Positions 52,208 through 60,790 of a stretch of DNA of 64,000 bases are shown in pieces. Where the stretch lies: assembly GCF_049116215.1 (NCBI RefSeq), contig NZ_JAGDZB010000001.1, forward strand, positions 310,001 through 374,000, in the 5' to 3' direction. The position numbers were made by a program, and so were the translations under genes. Source of the stretch: Shimia sp049116215. GTDB taxonomy: Bacteria > Pseudomonadota > Alphaproteobacteria > Rhodobacterales > Rhodobacteraceae. The notes under the pieces are model-generated. The model had not been told where the DNA came from. It made no database searches and was given only the letters and a program-made list of their open reading frames with translations. Numbering within the stretch: the first letter of the stretch is position 1; each line of letters starts with the position of its first letter.

Positions 52208-52932
52208 CGGGCCACAAAATTAGCGACGATCTTTGGCGGCGCAGAGGCATCGGCCGCGCGGCAAAGCGCCATCAAGCGATCGACTTCTTCCGGTGGAAAG
52301 TAGCCTTTGTCCCGATACATGTTGAGTCGGTTGGCAAACTCCGCCCCATCCGCTTCCGGGTGAAACTGCGTGGCATAGACGTTTTGTCGGTAGCGGATCA
52401 TTTGAAACGGACAAAACGGTGATTGCACCAGATGGGTGCAGCCTTCTGGCAGATGTTGCAGAGCTTCTTTGTGACCCACAAAAGCGTCAAACTCCTGCGG
52501 CACATCTTCCAGCATCGGATCGTTTTGCCCGTCCGCTGTGAGGTTACAGCGGGCAAGTCCAGCCTCTTCCCCATAGCGGTCTTTGGACACGGCCTGCGCC
52601 AAATGATGACCCAACACGCCAATGCCAAGGCAACAGCCCAGAAACGGGATGTCCTCACTGGTGATTTGCGGCATGAGCGACATGACCTGCGCTTCCATCT
52701 TCGCCTCAAGCGAGTTGCGTGAGGTTGGGCAATCGCTGACACAGCCCGGACCGCCGCCAACGATCACACCGGAGTAGCTGTTCAGGGTGATGTCTGTGGA
52801 CAAGGTTTCCTGATCCAGCGACACGCGGTGTACCTCGTCAGCTGTCAGGCGACCTTTCTCAAGGAACGCTTGGAACTCCGCATCAGAGGCAACGGTTTCC
52901 GGGCGCAATTGCAGGATCAAAAAAGGCTTCAT
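52192..52932 (-). CDS. Class I glutamine amidotransferase-like protein
   Basis: A 246-residue GATase1 fold protein. The nucleophile elbow is FLGCCLGIGVLGHHLA (Cys in GCCLG) and the histidine-glutamate pair is ATQFHPEADG. No synthetase domain is attached, so it resembles stand-alone GuaA-like proteins that hydrolyse gamma-glutamyl compounds. ATG 52932 is preferred; a GTG at 52956 adds eight residues. The extreme 3' overlap with the IMPase gene is convergent, so transcription interference is possible. Confidence 0.75.
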   Translation of the reverse strand: MKPFLILQLRPETVASDAEFQAFLEKGRLTADEVHRVSLDQETLSTDITLNSYSGVIVGGGPGCVSDCPTSRNSLEAKMEAQVMSLMPQITSEDIPFLGCCLGIGVLGHHLAQAVSKDRYGEEAGLARCNLTADGQNDPMLEDVPQEFDAFVGHKEALQHLPEGCTHLVQSPFCPFQMIRYRQNVYATQFHPEADGAEFANRLNMYRDKGYFPPEEVDRLMALCRAADASAPPKIVANFVARYRAA

Positions 52933-53093
52933 GCCGCGCGCAGTTGCAAAAAACACACCCCAAGACCATGCGACATGAGGAAGTTAAGGCAAATCCAGCC
53001 AAACTTGCGTCCTGCTGCGTGATCCTCCCCTTGAGGCTTGGGGCCAAGCGCCGTAGGTTGCGGCCAATTCAGCACCTCACAGGAGTGGCCCAC

Positions 53094-53336
53094 ATGGCAC
53101 AACGTCTGCACCTCGTCTTTGGTGGCGAACTGATCGACCCAACCAAAACAGCCTTCAAAGACGTGGATGACATCCACGTTGTTGGCATCTTCCCGGATTA
53201 CGACAGCGCCTATAACGCGTGGAAGGCCGAAGCGCAGAAGACCGTGGACAACGCCCATATGCGTTACTTCATTGCGCATCTGCACCGTCTGCGGGATGAG
53301 CAGGCAGCGGCCTCCTCCACCGAAGAACTCGGATAA
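53094..53336 (+). CDS. DUF4170 protein
   Basis: An 80-residue soluble protein with the DUF4170 hallmarks: HLVFGGELIDPTKTAF, DIHVVGIFPDYDSAYNAWKAEAQKTVDNAHMRYFIAHLHRL (cut here to VGIFPDY and MRYFIAHLHRL). Function unknown. It is the first gene of a run with kdtA (9 bp later) and lpxK, and this order is common in alphaproteobacteria, so a link to lipid A synthesis is plausible. AGGAG lies 9 nt upstream of the ATG. Confidence 0.85.
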   Translation: MAQRLHLVFGGELIDPTKTAFKDVDDIHVVGIFPDYDSAYNAWKAEAQKTVDNAHMRYFIAHLHRLRDEQAAASSTEELG

Positions 53337-53345
53337 GATCTCCGG

Positions 53346-54563
53346 ATGGCGCGCTCGCTTGGCCTTGCGGCGTATCTAGCGTTTGCGCGCCGTCAGCCTC
53401 CGCGGCTGGCAGACATCGACTGCCCGCGCCCTAAAGGTGCGGTCATCTGGCTCCACAGCACCGATCCGACGCGCGCGCGGACCTTGGCCAAACTTGGATT
53501 GCGGCTGGCGGCACAGCGTGACAACGCCCATGTTCTTTTGACCACCCCAAACAATGTGCCTCTGACCCAGACCTTGCCAAACGGCGTGATCTGGCAACCC
53601 TGCCCTTCGGAAAGCCCCGCGGACATTGCGGTGTTTCTGGCGCATTGGCAGCCAGAGATCATGATCTGGCTGGGATCCAGCATCCGTCCCGCTTTGATTG
53701 ATGCGGTGCGCACACGGGATATTCCGTCGATGATGCTCGAAGTGCATCGCCCCAAGCTGGACCAGAAGCGGCGTTGGGGGCCAGAGCCCATTCGTGGCAC
53801 CTTGGCCTGCTTCAACACCGTTTTTGCGCAGGACCGCGCCACCGCAATACGGCTGCGAAAACTGCTGGGAGATAGTTCCAAAGTCGAGGTCAGCGGGACG
53901 TTGATGGAGGAGGCCCCAGCTCTGCCCGTGCGCGACAGTGACCTTGAGGAGTTGCGCAGCTGTTTGGCCGGACGTCCCGTTTGGCTGGCGGCACGGTTGC
54001 AACCGGAAGAGCTTGAGGCCGTGCTCAATGCCTATCGTGCGGTTTTGCGGCTGTCATTCCGGATGTTACTGGTTGTTGTGCCAGACAGCCCAAGCACGGC
54101 GCGGGCCATGCGTGAGACCATTGACCAAGAAGGTTGGCGGGTGGCCGATTGGGACAACGGTGACTTTCCGGACAACAACACCCAAGTCTTATTTGCTGAA
54201 ACGCCGGATGAGTTGGGCCTGTGGTATCGCATTGCCCCCATCAGCTTTGTTGGCAGTTCCTTGATTGCCGGAGCAGGCGGGCGCGACCCCTTAGAACCTG
54301 CAGCTTTGGGCAGTGCTATTTTATATGGCCCATCGGTGCGGCGCTATCTGGGCAGCTACACACGTCTGGCCAATGTCAGCGCAGCCCGGATTGTAAAAGA
54401 CGCTGACAGTTTGACCGCCGCGCTGATGTTCCTGTCCGCCCCGGATCAGGTCGCCGCCATGGCACATGCGGGATGGCAGGTTGTGTCTGACAGCGCGGCA
54501 GTTTCTGACAAAGTGCTGGAACACGCCCATACGTTAATGGATGTGCAGGAGGAACCGGCATGA
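53346..54563 (+). CDS. kdtA: 3-deoxy-D-manno-octulosonic acid (Kdo) transferase
   Basis: A 405-residue GT-B glycosyltransferase of the KdtA/WaaA family, which attaches Kdo to lipid IVA at the inner membrane. It opens with LAAYLAFARRQPPR and shows AVIWLHSTDPTRARTLAKL, GTLACFNTVFAQDRATAIRLRKL and SFVGSSLIAGAGGRDPLEPAALGSAILYGP (core GGRDPLEPA). The expected N-terminal membrane anchor is weak. The stop overlaps the start of lpxK by 4 bp. Confidence 0.85.
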   Translation: MARSLGLAAYLAFARRQPPRLADIDCPRPKGAVIWLHSTDPTRARTLAKLGLRLAAQRDNAHVLLTTPNNVPLTQTLPNGVIWQPCPSESPADIAVFLAHWQPEIMIWLGSSIRPALIDAVRTRDIPSMMLEVHRPKLDQKRRWGPEPIRGTLACFNTVFAQDRATAIRLRKLLGDSSKVEVSGTLMEEAPALPVRDSDLEELRSCLAGRPVWLAARLQPEELEAVLNAYRAVLRLSFRMLLVVVPDSPSTARAMRETIDQEGWRVADWDNGDFPDNNTQVLFAETPDELGLWYRIAPISFVGSSLIAGAGGRDPLEPAALGSAILYGPSVRRYLGSYTRLANVSAARIVKDADSLTAALMFLSAPDQVAAMAHAGWQVVSDSAAVSDKVLEHAHTLMDVQEEPA

Positions 54564-55564
54564 AGGAACCTCTGTTTTGGTCCAACAGCCCGAAGCGACC
54601 CGGCTGGCAGGCCCGGCTCTTGGCCCCTTTAGGGGGACTATATGCAATGGCCACCAGGTCCCGCGTCAACAAAGGCGACAGTTATAAAGCCGCGGTGCCT
54701 GTGATCTGCGTCGGCAACATCAATGCCGGTGGCACTGGTAAAACCCCCACCACCATCGCGCTGGCACAAAGATTGATTGGCATGGGCAAGGTGCCGCATG
54801 TGGTCTCACGCGGCTATGGCGGCAGTCTGGATGGCCCGGTGCAGGTCAATGAGCGCACACACAAGGCGGAAGAAACCGGAGATGAGCCGCTTCTGCTGGC
54901 CGCCTTTGCGCCAACCTGGGTTGCCAAAGACCGCGCCGAGGGTGTGCAGGCAGCTGAAGCCGCTGGCGCAGATGTGATTTTGCTCGACGACGGGTTTCAG
55001 AACCCTTCCGTCCATAAGGATGCCTCGATCATTGTCGTGGATGCACATCGCGGCTTTGGCAACGGGCGCTGTATTCCGGCAGGTCCTTTGCGCGAGCCAG
55101 TGGCCGCAGGCATGGCGCGCGGTGATATTGTGTTGTCGATTGGCAATGAGGTGGCACAATCGCGATTTGCGGAGACCTGGGCCACAGAGGTGTCCCTGCC
55201 CCATGCCAAAGGCGCATTGAAGCCCCTGCAAACCGGTATGGACTGGACCGAGACACCGTTTTTTGCCTTTGCTGGCATTGGTCATCCGGAGAAGTTTTTT
55301 GAAACCCTGCGCGGGCTGGGCGCCACCTTGGTGCACACCGAAGCTTTGGCAGATCACCAATCCTTGCCGCCAGCGATGCTGGCCCGTCTTTATGCGGAAT
55401 CGCAAAAGATGGGCGCGCAGCTGGTCACAACCGAGAAGGACGCCGTGCGCCTGCCATTGGAAGTGCGCCTCCAGGTGCTGACCTTGCCAGTACGGTTGGA
55501 GTTGCAGGATTGGGGACCAATTGATGCGCTTCTGACGCGCATCGGGGTGACCGGGCAGGACTAA
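54560..55564 (+). CDS. lpxK: Tetraacyldisaccharide 4'-kinase LpxK
   Basis: A 334-residue membrane-associated kinase with the LpxK P-loop GNINAGGTGKTPTTIALA near residue 58 and DVILLDDGFQNPSVHKD (the catalytic Asp pair DDGFQ). It phosphorylates the 4' position of the lipid A precursor. N-terminal LLAPLGGLYAMATRS is the membrane-associating segment. It is coupled to kdtA by an ATGA overlap. Confidence 0.9.
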   Translation: MKEPLFWSNSPKRPGWQARLLAPLGGLYAMATRSRVNKGDSYKAAVPVICVGNINAGGTGKTPTTIALAQRLIGMGKVPHVVSRGYGGSLDGPVQVNERTHKAEETGDEPLLLAAFAPTWVAKDRAEGVQAAEAAGADVILLDDGFQNPSVHKDASIIVVDAHRGFGNGRCIPAGPLREPVAAGMARGDIVLSIGNEVAQSRFAETWATEVSLPHAKGALKPLQTGMDWTETPFFAFAGIGHPEKFFETLRGLGATLVHTEALADHQSLPPAMLARLYAESQKMGAQLVTTEKDAVRLPLEVRLQVLTLPVRLELQDWGPIDALLTRIGVTGQD

Positions 55565-55586
55565 GCTGCCCGGTCGGTGTTTTAGC

Positions 55587-56270
55587 TTAACCGCCGAGCT
55601 TACCGTCGAGGATCTCTTTCAGATCATTGTAGCTCATGTTGGAGTGTTTCTCACCGTCAATCAGCAGGGTTGGCGTAGAGTTCACATCATCTGCGGCGGC
55701 GTTTTCCTGAAACCAGGCCACAAGTGCTTTGGCTTTGTCTTCGTCTTGCAAGCAGGCTTGTAGCTGATCGTCTTCCAGACCTGCCAGTCGGCCGGTTTTG
55801 CGCAGGCTGTCAGAAATCGCCACAGGATCACCGGCACGGGTCCAGTCTTTCTGTGTCTTCATCAGGATGTCGGTCATGCCGAAGAATTTCTCCTGACCAC
55901 CACAGCGCGCCACCATGGAGGCCCAAAGGCCATAGCGATCAAAATACACGTCACGGAAAACAAACTTCACTTTGCCAGTGTCGACATAGTCCGCCTTCAG
56001 CGGCTCCAGCACGTTGACATGGAAGCTGGCACAGTGTGGGCAAGTGAAAGACGCATACTCCACGATGGTGATTGGGGCGTCTTCAGAGCCCATGACCATT
56101 TCCACGATGCCATGCTCGTTTGCCGCGCCTTCAGACGACACCGTCTGAATGTTGCTGACTTCCGGCAAGTCAAAGGCCGTGGTTCTGGTGGACTGTGTGT
56201 TGGACAGCCAGTACGCACCACCCGCAGCAGCAACAGCCACAGCAGCAATCGCAGGGATAAAACGGTTCAT
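55587..56270 (-). CDS. DsbA-family thiol oxidoreductase
   Basis: A 227-residue periplasmic protein with an N-terminal anchor or signal (IPAIAAVAVAAAGGAYWL) and a DsbA fold. The active site is CPHC (Cys77, Cys80) in EYASFTCPHCASFH, the cis-Pro loop is NSTPTLLIDG, and a second cysteine pair (Cys near 118 and 168) lies in the helical insert. It probably forms or rearranges disulphides. Its ATG directly abuts the stop of the upstream DciA-like gene. Confidence 0.85.
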   Translation of the reverse strand: MNRFIPAIAAVAVAAAGGAYWLSNTQSTRTTAFDLPEVSNIQTVSSEGAANEHGIVEMVMGSEDAPITIVEYASFTCPHCASFHVNVLEPLKADYVDTGKVKFVFRDVYFDRYGLWASMVARCGGQEKFFGMTDILMKTQKDWTRAGDPVAISDSLRKTGRLAGLEDDQLQACLQDEDKAKALVAWFQENAAADDVNSTPTLLIDGEKHSNMSYNDLKEILDGKLGG

Positions 56271-56786
56271 TCAGACACCTTTCTTGGCATTTTTGTTCTT
56301 TGAGATTACGTTTTGGGCAAGCCGCTCAAGAGCTTGCCGCAGATCATCATCGCCCACAGGCGCGGCCACTTCAGCCGCCTCCGCACAGGTCGCGGCATCG
56401 GGTTTGGGTTTCTCGACTTTGGGCGCCGCACCAAACTGTGCCTGACCTTCAGCAAAGCCGGTGGGCGCGGTTTGGGTAATACGCATATGGGTGATGGCGT
56501 TGTAGCCATAGGCCGAATTGATGCGGGTGCGCAGGGTTTCTTTTTGCATTTCCAGCATCGGTGCTTGTGCGCCGGTGGTCAGCACGGTCAGCGTCGCGCC
56601 AAACCCTTGGCGGCTGTATTTCACATCCACCGGCTGACAGATGCTCGCTGTCTCAGCGCCAACAATGTCAGCCCAGTGCGTCAACACCCGCGACTCGGCA
56701 AAACCCCGGCTTTCGCTGGCTTTGCGGATCCGCTCTCGCAGCAGCGAAGACGTGCGGGAGAACCCTTTGGTGGTGGCGCGGCGCAT
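56271..56786 (-). CDS. DUF721/DciA-like protein
   Basis: A 171-residue protein with an N-terminal DUF721 domain: SSLLRERIRKASESRGFAESRVLTHWADIVG and LTVLTTGAQAPMLEMQKETLRTRIN. DciA proteins load the replicative helicase DnaB in bacteria without DnaC. The C-terminal half (residues 115-171) is low-complexity, Ala/Pro-rich, then lysine-rich, typical of alphaproteobacterial forms. It heads the pair with the DsbA gene and reads away from mutY. Confidence 0.8.
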   Translation of the reverse strand: MRRATTKGFSRTSSLLRERIRKASESRGFAESRVLTHWADIVGAETASICQPVDVKYSRQGFGATLTVLTTGAQAPMLEMQKETLRTRINSAYGYNAITHMRITQTAPTGFAEGQAQFGAAPKVEKPKPDAATCAEAAEVAAPVGDDDLRQALERLAQNVISKNKNAKKGV

Positions 56787-56871
56787 GTTGGTCTTGCATC
56801 CTTTGGTCGGTCGCTATTTTAGTGGCTCGGCGCGAGGGCGCCAGTGAAACCCAACCCAGTGAGGATAAAAC

Positions 56872-57924
56872 TTGCGTGATTGGCCAGACAGCGCCGACCT
56901 GTTGACGTTCTATGACCACAATGCCCGCAAAATGCCGTGGCGTGTTGGGCCAAAAGAGCGCGCGCGCGGCGTGCGACCAGACCCGTATCGGGTGTGGATG
57001 TCAGAGATTATGCTGCAACAAACCACGGTGGCCGCCGTCAAAGATTACTTTGAGCGATTCACAGCTCGTTGGCCAACTGTAAGCGACCTGGCGGCAGCAG
57101 AAGATTCGGACGTCATGGCGGAGTGGGCCGGGCTTGGATATTACGCCCGAGCCCGCAACCTGCTGAAATGTGCGCGCCATGTTGTGGCGGAACATAACGG
57201 CGTGTTTCCCGACACAGTTGAGGCACTTCTGACCTTGCCAGGGGTTGGCCCGTATACCGCAGGGGCGGTGGCCTCAATTGCGTTTGACCAGCCTGCAACC
57301 GTCGTGGACGGCAATGTGGAGCGGGTTATGGCGCGGGTGTTTGATATCCACACACCTCTGCCGGCCGCCAAGCCTGAACTGACCGAGAAAGCGGCGGCAA
57401 TGACCCCGCAAGTGCGGCCGGGAGATTATGCGCAAGCCGTGATGGATCTTGGCGCAACCATTTGCACGCCACGCAATCCGGCCTGCGGACTGTGCCCCTG
57501 GCGCTCCGCATGTAAGGCACAGGCGGCGGGCACAGCCGCTGAACTGCCAAAGAAGACCCCAAAAAAACCCAAACCCATCCGCCACGGCGTGGTCTACATC
57601 GCAAAACGTGTGGACGGCGCGTATCTGTTGGAAACGCGTCCAGACAGCGGGTTGTTGGGCGGCATGTTGGGGTGGCCCGGATCAGATTGGACCGAAGGAC
57701 ACGCGCCCAAACATGACGCCCCGATCAAGGCCGAGTGGAAAACGCTGAATACGGAAGCAAAGCACACATTCACGCATTTTCATCTGCGTCTTACCGTAAA
57801 AACAGCATTGGTGCCGATGGACCGCAAGCCCTCTGTTGGCGCGTTTGTGCTCGATGAAGACTATGACTCGGGCAATCTCCCAACCGCCATGCGCAAGGCG
57901 TTTGACCTCTATCGCGGCACTTGA
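56872..57924 (+). CDS. mutY: A/G-specific adenine glycosylase MutY
   Basis: A 350-residue base-excision repair enzyme that removes adenine opposite 8-oxoguanine. The HhH-GPD core has catalytic Glu45 in SEIMLQQT, the hairpin LPGVGPYTAGAVAS and catalytic Asp146 in VVDGNVERV. The [4Fe-4S] ligands are Cys198, Cys205, Cys208 and Cys214 (C-x6-C-x2-C-x5-C). A NUDIX-like C-terminal domain recognises the oxidised base. The start is TTG at 56872, with GAGG 7 nt upstream; the nearest ATG would cut into the core. Confidence 0.9.
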   Translation: MRDWPDSADLLTFYDHNARKMPWRVGPKERARGVRPDPYRVWMSEIMLQQTTVAAVKDYFERFTARWPTVSDLAAAEDSDVMAEWAGLGYYARARNLLKCARHVVAEHNGVFPDTVEALLTLPGVGPYTAGAVASIAFDQPATVVDGNVERVMARVFDIHTPLPAAKPELTEKAAAMTPQVRPGDYAQAVMDLGATICTPRNPACGLCPWRSACKAQAAGTAAELPKKTPKKPKPIRHGVVYIAKRVDGAYLLETRPDSGLLGGMLGWPGSDWTEGHAPKHDAPIKAEWKTLNTEAKHTFTHFHLRLTVKTALVPMDRKPSVGAFVLDEDYDSGNLPTAMRKAFDLYRGT

Positions 57925-57987
57925 TCTCATTGCACTGAGCCACAGTTCGCCGCATAGTTTGCGCAACAAGTTCAAAGGACTGTGGTT

Positions 57988-59121
57988 ATGATTGCCTCTT
58001 CTCAGGTTGCCAAGTTTGCCAACGCCTTGCCGTTCTGGTGTTCCCTGTTTCTGATCCCGTTGGTCTGGATCACCGCCGGGTTGGGCAGCTGGTGGGTGCT
58101 GCTGGTGCCGTTCACCACGTGGTATCTGTTTGCAGCATTGGACGCAGTGACTGGACTAAACCTTGAGAACGCCGATCTGGACACCACGGATGAGCAACTA
58201 AAATGGTACCGGATGGTCACGCTCATCTGGCCAGCCCTGCAGTTTGTCACCATCTTTGGGCTGATTTTCTACGCCACCCGGGCAGATCACCTGAGCACCG
58301 GCGCCTTGATTGGCGTGTTCTTTGGTGTGGGGGTAATCAGCGGCACCATTGGCATCAACTACAGCCACGAGCTGATGCACCAGAAACCCAAAGCCGAACG
58401 CTGGTTGGGGGATATTCTGCTGTCGATGGTGCTGTATTCACATTTCCGCAGCGAACACCTCTTGGTGCATCACCGCTACGTAGGCACACCACGCGACCCT
58501 GTGACGGCACGATATAACGAAGGCTTCCACCGGTTTTTTCCCCGTGTTCTGATCGGATCACTAAAGTCCTCTTTCAAAGCCGAAAAAGACATGCTGGCCC
58601 GCAAAGACTTGCCATGGACTGACCTGTCCAACCCGTTTTTCCGTTACTGGGCGCTGCAAGGGGGGATGCTGTTGCTGGCGCTCCTTATCGGCGGTTGGCT
58701 AGGTGTGGCGCTGTTTATCTGGCAGGCATGGATCGCCATCTGGCAGCTGGAGCTGGTGAACTACGTCGAGCACTACGGGCTGACCCGCAAACATTTGGGC
58801 GAAGGCAAATATGAGCATGTGAAACCACATCACAGCTGGAATGCAGCCCACAAGGCCTCCAACTGGTTGTTGATCAATTTGCAGCGCCACTCAGACCACC
58901 ATTACAAGCCGGACCGCCGTTTCCCGCTGTTGCAGAACTACACGGATGAAGAGGCGCCGCAGCTGCCCTTTGGCTACCCGATCATGACCATTGCCGCGAT
59001 GATCCCGCCGGTCTGGAAACAGGTGATGAACCCGCGCGTACGCAAATGGCGGGACATGTATTATCCCGAAATCACCAATTGGCAGCCCTATAACAAAGCC
59101 AAGAACCCACTGCCGCGCTGA
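57988..59121 (+). CDS. AlkB-like membrane fatty acid desaturase / alkane monooxygenase-type diiron enzyme
   Basis: A 377-residue integral membrane enzyme with about six hydrophobic segments and the full histidine set of the AlkB-like group: HELMH (HExxH) near residue 128, EHLLVHHRYVGTPRDP (HxxxHH), NYVEHYGL and LQRHSDHH. The family hydroxylates terminal alkane carbons, and close relatives act on other aliphatic chains. The canonical second motif HNxGHH is altered (HLLVHH), so substrate could differ. AAAGGA lies 8 nt before ATG 57988. No rubredoxin, ferredoxin or other alk gene is nearby. Confidence 0.85.
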   Translation: MIASSQVAKFANALPFWCSLFLIPLVWITAGLGSWWVLLVPFTTWYLFAALDAVTGLNLENADLDTTDEQLKWYRMVTLIWPALQFVTIFGLIFYATRADHLSTGALIGVFFGVGVISGTIGINYSHELMHQKPKAERWLGDILLSMVLYSHFRSEHLLVHHRYVGTPRDPVTARYNEGFHRFFPRVLIGSLKSSFKAEKDMLARKDLPWTDLSNPFFRYWALQGGMLLLALLIGGWLGVALFIWQAWIAIWQLELVNYVEHYGLTRKHLGEGKYEHVKPHHSWNAAHKASNWLLINLQRHSDHHYKPDRRFPLLQNYTDEEAPQLPFGYPIMTIAAMIPPVWKQVMNPRVRKWRDMYYPEITNWQPYNKAKNPLPR

Positions 59122-59124
59122 CGG

Positions 59125-60519
59125 TCAAACCCCGTGATCGTCAGGCCGCTCAAAGGCCCAGACCGTCAGTTTTTCCGCCACACCACGAATGTCTTGATCG
59201 GTGAATTTTTGCAGCCCCTCGAGACACTCGTCGCCCCCTTCCTTGAGGACTTCGTTACGCATGCCGTCGCTGATCACAAGGCGGGCATTAAGACCTCGGG
59301 TCATGCTTTCCAGACGGGAGGCAACATTCACGGTGTTGCCCACAACCGCAAATTCCAAGCGGTTGGCGCCGATGTCGGCCAAAACAGCCGGGCCGTAATG
59401 CGCGCCAAACCCAACCCGCAGCGGCGGCTGGCCTTTGGCAATGCGCGCGTCATTCCAAACGTCCACATCCGCCATCATCTGCCGCACACAGCGCAGTGCA
59501 TTTTGCGCATCATGGTCTGACGGGTTGGGTGTGCCAAATGTCGCCATGAGGCCATCGCCCAGATACTTATCCAGCGTGCCTTCATGTGCAAACACAGCCC
59601 GTTCCATGAGCCCGTGGAAGTCACGCAAAGTCTCAATCACCTCTTCCGGTTTACGGGTGGCTGCAAACTCCGTGAAGCCAACGATGTCCACAAACAGAAC
59701 GGCAATATCATGCGAGCGAATTTGCTTAAGAGGTTCGTCGTTTTGGCTCAGCTCTTCGACAACGTTGGGCGAGAAATACCGAGACAGGTTTGTCCGTTCC
59801 CGCTCCAAGGCTGCGTTGGACCGCAACAAGCCATTAAACCGCCGCATGGAGAGACCCAAAGTGATCGCCACCAAAAGGAAGACCACAACTTCCTGTATGC
59901 GCAGGCGAATGTTGAAACTGTTTGGGTCGATTAGAAACGCGAGGTCAGGCCATCCTGGCAGCGCCACACGGATCGCTTCACTCATGTCTGGCAGGGGATC
60001 TGTCAGCCAAATTGAGAGGCCCAGGGCAACCGTCCACATCGAGGCTGTCCAGGTACCGATGGCAATCACAGTGCGCCACGAATAGGCCAAAGTGCCCATG
60101 GCGAGGATCAGGAACAGATACTGGAAGTTGCCAAAGCGGTATTGCATCGCCTGCGGCCAGTCATCCAGCCCAATGGGGTTAGGACCGATGATGCCAACAA
60201 CCATCAGCAGAAGATCCACAAATATCAGGAACAGCTCCATTTTGGAGCGACCAACCCGGCCCGCGCGGCGAATGAGCCAGCCGTTGACGCAGAGCAAAAA
60301 CAGAATGAGCTCGTAGTAGAACACTTCCGGCCAATGCACGGTGAACAGAAGAAACACACCAATGATCGACATCGCCACCCAGCGGGCTTTCACCGCCAGA
60401 TCCAGTCCTTCACGTTTGTGGCGCTCCAACACAGCTTCCGTATAGCTGTCGCTGCGTTCTTCGCCCTCTTCAAACCGATCCAGATAGGCGGTCGATTTGG
60501 TTTGCGTCTGCTCGACCAT
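59125..60519 (-). CDS. Membrane-bound class III adenylate/guanylate cyclase
   Basis: A 464-residue signal protein. The N-terminal half (about residues 45-240) has five or six transmembrane segments. A linker helix (NGLLRSNAALERERTNLSRYFSPNVVEEL) leads to a class III cyclase domain with metal-binding FVDIVGFTEFA, LDKYLGDGLMATFG and the transition-state Asn/Arg in VVGNTVNVASRLE. It makes a cyclic nucleotide, most likely cAMP. Convergent with alkB-like gene at 3-bp spacing. GGAGAG precedes the ATG. Confidence 0.85.
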   Translation of the reverse strand: MVEQTQTKSTAYLDRFEEGEERSDSYTEAVLERHKREGLDLAVKARWVAMSIIGVFLLFTVHWPEVFYYELILFLLCVNGWLIRRAGRVGRSKMELFLIFVDLLLMVVGIIGPNPIGLDDWPQAMQYRFGNFQYLFLILAMGTLAYSWRTVIAIGTWTASMWTVALGLSIWLTDPLPDMSEAIRVALPGWPDLAFLIDPNSFNIRLRIQEVVVFLLVAITLGLSMRRFNGLLRSNAALERERTNLSRYFSPNVVEELSQNDEPLKQIRSHDIAVLFVDIVGFTEFAATRKPEEVIETLRDFHGLMERAVFAHEGTLDKYLGDGLMATFGTPNPSDHDAQNALRCVRQMMADVDVWNDARIAKGQPPLRVGFGAHYGPAVLADIGANRLEFAVVGNTVNVASRLESMTRGLNARLVISDGMRNEVLKEGGDECLEGLQKFTDQDIRGVAEKLTVWAFERPDDHGV

Positions 60520-60585
60520 ATACTGGCTCTCCGTTCTCTCGGGCTGAGATAGGTGTTGTGCGCAAGCTTACACCCCTACCGCGAC

Positions 60586-60613
60586 AAAAAAACCCCGCCG
60601 GGTTGCGGCGGGG
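60586..60613 (-). terminator. Intrinsic terminator downstream of ccrM
   Basis: CCCCGCC (60593-60599), loop, GGCGGGG (60607-60613), and on the minus strand a T7 tail (60592-60586). It is 178 bp past the ccrM stop, so the mature ccrM message has a long 3' end or a separate short transcript uses it. Confidence 0.85.
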
Positions 60614-60642
60614 AAGTCTGGATACCTGCGTAGTCAGTTCGG

Positions 60643-60696
60643 CTACAGGCATCCGGCGGTATAGTTATCTGTGGTATAGTAGTTGGCGTGCCCCAT
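60643..60696 (-). CDS. Possible 17-residue peptide downstream of ccrM
   Basis: An ATG at 60696 on the minus strand opens a 17-codon frame (MGHANYYTTDNYTAGCL) that ends 30 nt before the strong terminator at 60586-60613. The residue order is unusually regular, with two YTT/YTA-like repeats reflecting GGTATAGT repeats at 60658 and 60673. There is no good ribosome site, so coding is doubtful. It could equally be part of the ccrM 3' end. Confidence 0.15.
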   Translation of the reverse strand: MGHANYYTTDNYTAGCL

Positions 60697-60790
60697 GGCA
60701 CTTTGCGGTTGGTCCGGATCGCCTGTGTGCAGTGCTGTCTTTTGGACAATAGCGACAAGTGACCCGGGTCTTGGAATACCGCAAAGTGAT

